DNA of 25,910 nucleotides from a virus, in the IMG/VR virus record IMGVR_UViG_3300020392_000811, positions 1 to 25,910 of that record, one strand, 5' to 3'. Positions 13,763 to 19,680 of this stretch are shown here, piece by piece. Within the stretch, counting starts at the first letter, position 1. Every line of letters begins with the position of its first letter. The position numbers and the translations under genes were made by a program. Under the pieces are notes generated by a model. That model saw nothing but the letters and a program-made list of their open reading frames with translations, searched no databases and was not told the origin of the DNA.

Positions 13763-15598
13763 TTAAGACGATAAAAGATTGTTTTCATCTAACATGGATC
13801 CTGAATCTCTATCTTCAGAAGAAGAATTCATAGTTTCTGTGATGATTTTTTGTCCTTTTTGCTTTCTATAATAATTTAAAACGTTTTGAGCTTCTGCAGT
13901 CATCGGCCGTTTACGTTTAGTAAGATCCGGCTGAAAAGCAGTCTTCTGATTTTCAGGGTCAAACGCTTGTTTCAACGTTTTCTTACCAGTTGGATCCCAT
14001 CCAAATTCGTTTGCATGTTGTCCTGATTTGATTCCCTCTTTAGGTCGACCGCCTGGGTCTTTTTCTTCAACTTCGTCTGAACTCATATGTAATGAAGCCA
14101 AGTCGTGTGGCGTACCATATGACACTCCAGTTATAGTAGGATCGTTGCCCTCTTGTTCAATTTGATTTTGACGGAATCTTAATTTTAAATCTTCAATAAC
14201 ATTGGTTCTTTCCTGCAACCATTGTTCTTCGGACATGTTAAATATAAACTCGTATATGTATTTATCTGACACTAATTTGCTGTCTTTCATTGTGTTAGCT
14301 AAATTTATTTTTTCATTCATCAATGCAACTTTTTGTTGATCGTAAATGATTGACGGAGCAGTTAATGATAAGTCAAATCCTATTAGATCTTCTCCTTCAT
14401 AGCCTTGTGTTGCTAGATGCACAACACCTATTTTATACAGTTCTGAAATTACTATTTTTTGTATTCTTTCTATGGTTCGAGCAAATCTAATATCCATTGA
14501 AGCCAACGTGGTTTTGCCTTCAACACCTTCATCATATCCTAAAAATGGCTTTGGTATCTTTAGTGCAGCCATCATTTTATTTTTAACATACTCAATGTCA
14601 TCAGTACCGGTCCATGTCATACCAGGTAGTGTGTCTATGGTGGTTGATGATTGTCCTCCGCGCACCGGTAAAAAGTAATCTTCAAGCATATTATTGATGT
14701 TAAACTTGAGATTGTAGTTACCTGTTTTTTGATCTACGTGAGGAATTTTTTTCATCTTGTTGATAATTTGCTGCATAAATGTATCAACTTCATTGGGAGG
14801 TATATTCCCAATGTCTACCTTGAATATACGCTTTTCTGGTGCTCGCATTATTCTGTGAATAAGCATTGCATCTTCAAGCATTGTTAATTTTTGAAATTCT
14901 TGTCTTGCTCCTTCAAGCATAGAACGACCATATGGTAAAAAGTTTGAGTCGGATAGCAAACGAAAGTGCGCCATTTCATATACTTCATACTTTTCATCAT
15001 ACCCAGAAATATGTTTAAACTCAATTTTATATTCACCAGTCTCTTCATCATATTCTTCGTAACGCTCTATTTCATAACTAGAAAATGGTCGAGCATTAAT
15101 GATTCCAATTTCATCTGCAATGTCTAGTTTCAAGAAGAAATCGCCATACTTAGTTATGTTTCTAATCCATGCCCACATATTAAAATCAATATTCAAAATG
15201 TCATAATATAAATTGTATAGTATTTTTTGAATCTTAGTGTTATTGGTTTTAATAGTTAGTATATCGCCGAACTGATCTTCGAGTGTCGACTCATCTGAGT
15301 ATATATCTAATGCAGAATGTATAATGGGGTCTCGGTCCATCATTTCATAATCAGTATACAATTGTATACGATTTTGATGCATATAATAGTTTGAGTCATA
15401 GCCTCCATGAATGCCACCTACTTTGTGTTTATTCGAGCCATGAAGTCTGGTATATCGGTCTGCTAATTTGGTTTGAGCCAAGTTTCCAACAGACTGTAAA
15501 CGATTTGTGTCAACAACTTTTAATTTGTTTTTACCATAAGTTCGTACGATAACATTGGTACTAAACAAATTTTGCAAACGTTTTCTTAAAGATGCCAT
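13763..15598 (-). CDS. 20: Portal vertex protein gp20 (611 aa)
   Basis: The dodecameric portal through which DNA enters and leaves the head, and the initiator of prohead assembly. Length and features match T4-like gp20: KVGGIHGGYDSNYYMHQNRIQLYTDYEMMDRDPIIHSALDIYSDEST (about 60-105), MWAWIRNITKYGDFFLKLDI, then FRLLSDSNFLPYGRSMLEGARQEFQKLTMLEDAMLIHRIMRAPEKRIFKVDIGNIPPNEVDTFMQ (about 218-282). These are followed by DYFLPVRGGQSSTTIDTLPG and MAALKIPKPFLGYDEGVEGKTTLASMDIRFARTIERIQ (about 340-378), the portal stem and clip region. A hydrophilic tail of about 110 residues ends in EDRDSGSMLDENNLLSS. It lies 50 bases after gp17; T4 genes 18 and 19, which separate 17 and 20 in T4, are not here. The start has no Shine-Dalgarno site but has the ATATTTAT element 17 bases upstream. 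Confidence 0.96.
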   Translation of the reverse strand: MASLRKRLQNLFSTNVIVRTYGKNKLKVVDTNRLQSVGNLAQTKLADRYTRLHGSNKHKVGGIHGGYDSNYYMHQNRIQLYTDYEMMDRDPIIHSALDIYSDESTLEDQFGDILTIKTNNTKIQKILYNLYYDILNIDFNMWAWIRNITKYGDFFLKLDIADEIGIINARPFSSYEIERYEEYDEETGEYKIEFKHISGYDEKYEVYEMAHFRLLSDSNFLPYGRSMLEGARQEFQKLTMLEDAMLIHRIMRAPEKRIFKVDIGNIPPNEVDTFMQQIINKMKKIPHVDQKTGNYNLKFNINNMLEDYFLPVRGGQSSTTIDTLPGMTWTGTDDIEYVKNKMMAALKIPKPFLGYDEGVEGKTTLASMDIRFARTIERIQKIVISELYKIGVVHLATQGYEGEDLIGFDLSLTAPSIIYDQQKVALMNEKINLANTMKDSKLVSDKYIYEFIFNMSEEQWLQERTNVIEDLKLRFRQNQIEQEGNDPTITGVSYGTPHDLASLHMSSDEVEEKDPGGRPKEGIKSGQHANEFGWDPTGKKTLKQAFDPENQKTAFQPDLTKRKRPMTAEAQNVLNYYRKQKGQKIITETMNSSSEDRDSGSMLDENNLLSS

Positions 15599-15615
15599 AT
15601 AGTATTTCTTTTATT

Positions 15616-15623
15616 ATAAATAT
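15616..15623 (-). promoter_or_regulatory. ATATTTAT boundary element
   Basis: Minus-strand context CTTATATTTATAATAAAAG in the 50-base gap between gp17 and gp20, 17 bases before the portal ATG. Confidence 0.5.
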
Positions 15624-15648
15624 AAGACGTTAAAGATCCAAGTAAAAT

Positions 15649-17229
15649 TTATAACAACCAAGTCAAGCCTTCATCGTTTTGACCGTTATTCCAATCCCAT
15701 CCAAAATCTTTTGGTTTGTTTTTTCCTGTATAAATAACGTTATCTGATTTTTGAAAACCTGATAATGCTCGTTTATTTAAATCAATTCCTTGTTGTCTTA
15801 ATTTTAAAGATGTGTCTCGCAGCCAAAGTCCAATACAAAAACTCATAACAAGGTCATCATTATAACCTATTTGTGATTGTGCTTTACCATTCAACCATAT
15901 AAACACAAACAGCTCTTGTATGAGTCGTTTACTTCGTATAACAGGAGTATTCTCACGCATATACATTTCTAATGCAGATATCATTAATGGACGTGTTCTG
16001 CTTGTTGTGGACACTCCAGGAACCATTTTAGATTTATCTTTCATGTCATATCCTTTTTGTAATTGAACATCGACATCTACATATCCGTCATCCTTATATG
16101 TATAAAATAAATTTTCATAGTTTCTGTCTAATGCTGGCTGAATTGCAGCCCAACCTATATTTGCATTTTCAATTGCAAGTAAAGCATTGTTCCATTCTGT
16201 TGCAACTGTTACTAACATGTTTCCAAAATCTTTAGGCGGAAGTTTGCCTTTATACTCTGCTACTTGCGTAACCGTTTCAACTTCTATTACGTGAAATGCA
16301 GACCAATCCGCACTATCTCCCCGGGCGACGTCAGCTACTACTATGTAATTTTTTGAATAGTCTGGATATTCCCATACCCAATAAGCATTGTCATATCCTC
16401 GTTTTTCTATAGGTTCACAACATTTTTCTTCATATTCCAATAAAACTTTACCGTCGACTACAGTATGACCAGAGCTTACAAAATCACAGTCACACTCTTG
16501 TGCTGCACCCCTTTCGCCTAGTAATTGTGTTTGTTCTTGACGCCAATCATTGTCTCGTTCTGGATGCACTGTCCAATGCAGTTTAATGTTGTGCCATTGT
16601 GTTTGTGCATTAGTTTCTCCGTCGACCCAAGTTTTATGAAACCAATTACCTACACCATTTGGAGTAGATAAAACTATTGCACCACCGCCAGTTGATAGTG
16701 TTGCTTGCGATGCTATCCATATCTCTTCAATGTTTCTAATAAACGCAGCTTCGTCAATTATTAATAATGACAACGCTTCTGAACGTGCTCCCGTTCCTGC
16801 ACTTGACACGGCTTTTATTTGAGAACCATTTTTAAATTTTAAAGATAATTTATTGTCTGCTTCTATAGTACCTTTAAGCCAACTTGGCAAATTGTCGTGC
16901 ATTACACGAACTTTAGTAACCAAGTTTTTTGCTACTTCTTGTGTAGTTGCAATAACCAACACGTTAAAGTCTTCGTTAAACAACATGCTCCACAAAGCAA
17001 ATCCAGCTGCTAAGGTTGAAATACCTAACTGTCGAGACTTCAATATAACACTGTATCGATTGTTTTGTAACTGTGTTAATGAATCTTCTTGAAAGTCATA
17101 CAAATTAAATTTTATTTTACCTCGTTTTGGATGTTGTATGTAACAATATTGTCGCATAAAGAATACAGGGTCTCCAGCACACATTTGATATTGCTGCTGA
17201 ATGATTTCTTTTATGCTTGGATTTGCCAT
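15649..17229 (-). CDS. 17: Large terminase subunit gp17 (526 aa)
   Basis: The DNA-packaging motor: an N-terminal ATPase pumps DNA through the portal and a C-terminal RNase H-like nuclease cuts the concatemer. The ATPase has an adenine-motif region FNLYDFQEDSL (41-51), Walker A KSRQLGIST (64-72, the terminase variant), Walker B LLIIDEAAF (155-163) with catalytic Glu160, and the coupling motif STPNG (188-192). The nuclease acidic residues are in IVVADVARGDSADWSAF (Asp300 and neighbours), LLAIENANIGW (Glu353) and YNDDLVMSF (Asp458/459). Length is in the normal range for marine T4-like gp17. It starts at the ATG at 17227-17229 with AGGAG ten bases upstream and shares one base with the preceding stop. 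No recognisable small terminase gp16 precedes it. Confidence 0.97.
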   Translation of the reverse strand: MANPSIKEIIQQQYQMCAGDPVFFMRQYCYIQHPKRGKIKFNLYDFQEDSLTQLQNNRYSVILKSRQLGISTLAAGFALWSMLFNEDFNVLVIATTQEVAKNLVTKVRVMHDNLPSWLKGTIEADNKLSLKFKNGSQIKAVSSAGTGARSEALSLLIIDEAAFIRNIEEIWIASQATLSTGGGAIVLSTPNGVGNWFHKTWVDGETNAQTQWHNIKLHWTVHPERDNDWRQEQTQLLGERGAAQECDCDFVSSGHTVVDGKVLLEYEEKCCEPIEKRGYDNAYWVWEYPDYSKNYIVVADVARGDSADWSAFHVIEVETVTQVAEYKGKLPPKDFGNMLVTVATEWNNALLAIENANIGWAAIQPALDRNYENLFYTYKDDGYVDVDVQLQKGYDMKDKSKMVPGVSTTSRTRPLMISALEMYMRENTPVIRSKRLIQELFVFIWLNGKAQSQIGYNDDLVMSFCIGLWLRDTSLKLRQQGIDLNKRALSGFQKSDNVIYTGKNKPKDFGWDWNNGQNDEGLTWLL

Positions 17230-17609
17230 TAATTAATTGCTCCTACTATCAATTTACCAGTTAATACTGTAGTTAGTATGCCGCTACTAAACCAAATAAT
17301 TTTGTTGTTGTACCATTTAGGTTGTAACTTTTTTTGTTGTTTGACATATAAATCTATGTTTTCTTCAAGCAAATCTATTTGTTGTTGTTTGTATTGTAAC
17401 TGTAAACTATCTAGTCGTAATAATTCGTCTTGTTTTTCAATAACTGCTTCTTGTTGAGATATTAACGCATTGTTAACTGAATCTTGATAATATAATTCGT
17501 CTAATGTTTCTGATATATCATGTATTTGTTGTTCTGTAAAACAAGTATCAGTTACTGTTTGTCCGAATATAGTTATTGGAAATAGTAATATAAAAATTAA
17601 TTGTTTCAT
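17229..17609 (-). CDS. Secreted coiled-coil protein with C-terminal membrane anchor (126 aa)
   Basis: An N-terminal signal peptide (MKQLIFILLFPITIFGQ, cleavage probably near FGQ, a style common in Bacteroidota) is followed by a Gln/Leu/Asp-rich coiled coil (about residues 25-95: DISETLDELYYQ, QEAVIEKQDELLRLDSLQLQ, QIDLLEENIDLYVKQQKKL). A C-terminal hydrophobic segment (about 104-124: IIWFSSGILTTVLTGKLIVGAI) would anchor the protein. The predicted topology is a periplasmic coiled coil with a C-terminal inner-membrane helix. That resembles spanin-like lysis proteins, but there is no clear lipobox (Cys23 sits in DTC). Spanin, holin accessory or envelope remodelling are all possible; no family is recognised. 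It overlaps the upstream membrane gene by four bases (ATGA) and the terminase ATG by one base, so all three are translationally coupled. Confidence 0.75.
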   Translation of the reverse strand: MKQLIFILLFPITIFGQTVTDTCFTEQQIHDISETLDELYYQDSVNNALISQQEAVIEKQDELLRLDSLQLQYKQQQIDLLEENIDLYVKQQKKLQPKWYNNKIIWFSSGILTTVLTGKLIVGAIN

Positions 17610-17956
17610 TTTTTTCTTTTTGTTTTAGAAACAATATTTTTCTTTGCTGAACTTGTATTTTTCTTTTTTGCAGGGACTTTTTTTGGTGCAGGCTTACGTT
17701 TTTTGTTTTTTGTTTTTTTAACCGTTTCTTTTAAATCAGTTAATTCTTTTTTAACTTTACGCTTTTGTGTTTTTAATTGATCTTCTTTGCCTTTGACTCT
17801 TTCAATCTTTTTTTCGTTGTCGTCAATTTTGTCTTGAATTTTATCTGTAGACTTACGTGTAAACAGCTTTCCGATTGCGGCAATAATTCCTAGCACTCCG
17901 ATTATGCTAACTCCGATCCATAATATTGATGATTTAATCTTGTTCCAAATTTTCAT
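17606..17956 (-). CDS. Membrane protein with coiled coil and lysine-rich tail (116 aa)
   Basis: An N-terminal transmembrane helix (about residues 9-31, SILWIGVSIIGVLGIIAAIGKLF) is followed by a charged coiled coil (STDKIQDKIDDNEKKIERVKGKEDQLKTQKRKVKKELTDLKETV, about 36-80). A tail of about 35 residues made mostly of Lys, Pro, Ala and Ser (KKRKPAPKKVPAKKK type) resembles histone H1-like tails. One hypothesis is an inner-membrane protein whose basic tail contacts nucleic acid or anionic lipid; a holin or lysis partner is another. It overlaps the end of the four-cysteine gene by 23 bases, has AGGAG six bases before its ATG, and overlaps the next membrane gene by four bases. The tight pairing of the two membrane genes suggests they act together. 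Confidence 0.75.
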   Translation of the reverse strand: MKIWNKIKSSILWIGVSIIGVLGIIAAIGKLFTRKSTDKIQDKIDDNEKKIERVKGKEDQLKTQKRKVKKELTDLKETVKKTKNKKRKPAPKKVPAKKKNTSSAKKNIVSKTKRKK

Positions 17957-18605
17957 TTTTTTCTCCTATAACGTGTTTATTTAATTTATTTAAAAAGTCT
18001 TTTTTGTAAGACTCGAATCCTTGTGTAACTTTTTCTTCAAATTCTTCTGGAGTCATTTGCGCTGCCCATGACTCAGTATCTCCTTTTCCGTTGATAACTA
18101 GTTTAGATGCTTTTGTGTATGCTTCTCGAAGCATTTCTACATCTTGCTCTGCTTTTTCTAACCAAGCCAATGCATTGGTTTCAATTCGCTTTCGAGCATA
18201 TTCTTCAAATTTTCCTTGTTTTTTTAATTCATGCTCCATGTCAATTACACAGTTAAAACACATACCGTGTATTGCTCGCATTTTTTTATTTAAATAATGA
18301 TTAGGATCTACGTCTGTGCATGTAGATTTACAATTTGGAAACAGTCTTAACTCTTCTCGAACTTCGCTCAATACTTCAGAATTTTTTGGCTTGCGTGTGC
18401 GAAAACCATCGTGTTGTTCTACAACGGTTATGTTTCCATTTGCGTCTACAGTTTCCCACTTATCACCAATTTCATGATGTTCATTGCGTTTTTGTGTTGC
18501 ATCAGCATCACTAAATCCTACTGTTTTTTTGGTTTGAAATTTATGTGTGCCGTCAAGCATTTGCTCGAGGGCTTTGATGTTTTGTAACTTGTTTGTTTTT
18601 GCCAT
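17934..18605 (-). CDS. Unassigned protein with four-cysteine zinc-ribbon-like motif (223 aa)
   Basis: A hydrophilic protein starting MAKTNKLQNIKALEQMLDGTHKFQTKKTVGF. The middle has four cysteines in a C-x3-C-x19-C-x2-C arrangement (Cys92, 96, 116, 119; the second pair within HGMCFNCVIDMEHEL), consistent with a structural zinc site. A long helical C-terminal region follows (YARKRIETNALAWLEKAEQDVEMLREAYTKASKLV, then MTPEEFEEKVTQGFESYKKDFLNKLNKHV). I do not recognise a named family. It comes five bases after the 346-residue gene and overlaps the next gene by 23 bases. As the last soluble protein before gp17 apart from two membrane proteins, it could occupy the place of a small terminase or a head-completion factor, but nothing in the sequence proves this. 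No Shine-Dalgarno site is visible. Confidence 0.75.
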   Translation of the reverse strand: MAKTNKLQNIKALEQMLDGTHKFQTKKTVGFSDADATQKRNEHHEIGDKWETVDANGNITVVEQHDGFRTRKPKNSEVLSEVREELRLFPNCKSTCTDVDPNHYLNKKMRAIHGMCFNCVIDMEHELKKQGKFEEYARKRIETNALAWLEKAEQDVEMLREAYTKASKLVINGKGDTESWAAQMTPEEFEEKVTQGFESYKKDFLNKLNKHVIGEKNENLEQD

Positions 18606-18610
18606 AATGT

Positions 18611-19651
18611 TTATGCTTGATCAGATATATCTGATGTTGGTACATCTTGTATATCTTGTTCCGGTTTATCGTTTTTTGTGTGATCTGTCGTGCTAGGTTC
18701 TACATATTCTATACCTGCATTAGCTAATGTAGTATAAATAGCTTGTTTTGCTTCTTCTTTTTGATCTTTATTATGTTCAAATTGTGCAATTACTGGTTTT
18801 AATGCAGTCTCTACACCTAATGCTATACTTTCTCGATATACATCATCTAATGCTTTTGTAAAAGTTTCCGTGTCCTTTTCAATGTTACTACCAGATGTAT
18901 CTTCTGCCGGTGGTGTGGCACCTGCGTCTGCAGGTGGCGTAGCTCCTGCATCTGGTGCTGCAGTAGGATCAGCCATTGGATCTGTCATTGGATCTGCTAG
19001 AGGAGCATCTGTTTCTCCTTGTTCTTGTATTGGGTTATACAATTTTAATAAAACTTTACGTCCCAATTGCTGTGCTACACGAGCATAATCTATATTGCCG
19101 TCTTTGTATTGTGGACTGTTTTTTATTCGTTCAATATTAGAATATAAGATTGGACTTTTTAAATCATCAGCTGATGCACTCATCGCCCACTTTCCTAATT
19201 CTACGTCGCTCGGTTCTGTTTGTTCTCGTAAAACTTTAACAATTTTCTTTCGCACATACATTCTCACAAGTTTTTCTTTTTGTGATTCGGATAATCTGTT
19301 AATAGATTCTTTGATACTATAAACACCGTTTTCCATAGCATCTAAATATCCTTCGCTATCTTCGATTTGTAATTTTTTAAATACTTTACGAGCATGCTCA
19401 GGAGAATAATCTCCTTCTTCAACTTTTTTATAAATATGATCTTTGATTTTTGGAACCATATTTTCTACGTCATCAATAACTTCACCGTTAATATTTCTTG
19501 GAACAAGTTCTTGAATGCCTTTTGATAAATTAGGAACCATACCGTCTGCGTCTGGTGCTGTGTAGTCTTTAATATCTTTACGTGTTTCAGGCTTTTGAGA
19601 CTTTGCTTCGTCTTTTGGTGCTGTGTATTTAGTTTTATGTTTTTCTGCCAT
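18611..19651 (-). CDS. Unassigned virion-type protein with Pro/Ala/Asp-rich linker (346 aa)
   Basis: A hydrophilic protein with three parts. The N-terminal part is charged and disordered (MAEKHKTKYTAPKDEAKSQK, with YTAPKDE and YTAPDAD as near repeats). Helical residues about 65-205 include INRLSESQKEKLVRMYVRKKIVKVLREQ and YARVAQQLGRKVLLKLYNP. A low-complexity linker (about 213-252) is built from DPM and AGATPPAD repeats, followed by a helical C-terminal segment (FTKALDDVYRESIALGVETALKPVIAQFEHNKDQ) and an acidic tail. The LSESQK helix recurs in the 283-residue protein (SVLSESQKQLL). I cannot name a family; a head or tail accessory protein is inferred from context. The start at 19651 has a weak GGAT upstream and the ATATTTAT element 21 bases before it. 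Confidence 0.75.
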   Translation of the reverse strand: MAEKHKTKYTAPKDEAKSQKPETRKDIKDYTAPDADGMVPNLSKGIQELVPRNINGEVIDDVENMVPKIKDHIYKKVEEGDYSPEHARKVFKKLQIEDSEGYLDAMENGVYSIKESINRLSESQKEKLVRMYVRKKIVKVLREQTEPSDVELGKWAMSASADDLKSPILYSNIERIKNSPQYKDGNIDYARVAQQLGRKVLLKLYNPIQEQGETDAPLADPMTDPMADPTAAPDAGATPPADAGATPPAEDTSGSNIEKDTETFTKALDDVYRESIALGVETALKPVIAQFEHNKDQKEEAKQAIYTTLANAGIEYVEPSTTDHTKNDKPEQDIQDVPTSDISDQA

Positions 19652-19672
19652 AGTTTTATCCGTTTATTTTAT

Positions 19673-19680
19673 ATAAATAT
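19673..19680 (-). promoter_or_regulatory. ATATTTAT boundary element
   Basis: Minus-strand context GGTAATATTTATATAAAAT, 21 bases before the ATG at 19651. The TAA stop of the upstream fusion gene (19680-19682) shares one base with the core. Confidence 0.5.

Noticed and set aside
18870-19088. Plus-strand frame rich in Ala/Gly/Ser opposite the 346-residue gene
   Set aside because: Mirror of the Pro/Ala/Asp-rich linker on the minus strand; no ribosome binding site.
19430-19437. Extra copy of the ATATTTAT core inside the 346-residue gene
   Set aside because: It is within coding sequence, far from any start, and is plausibly a chance match in AT-rich DNA; not annotated as an element.
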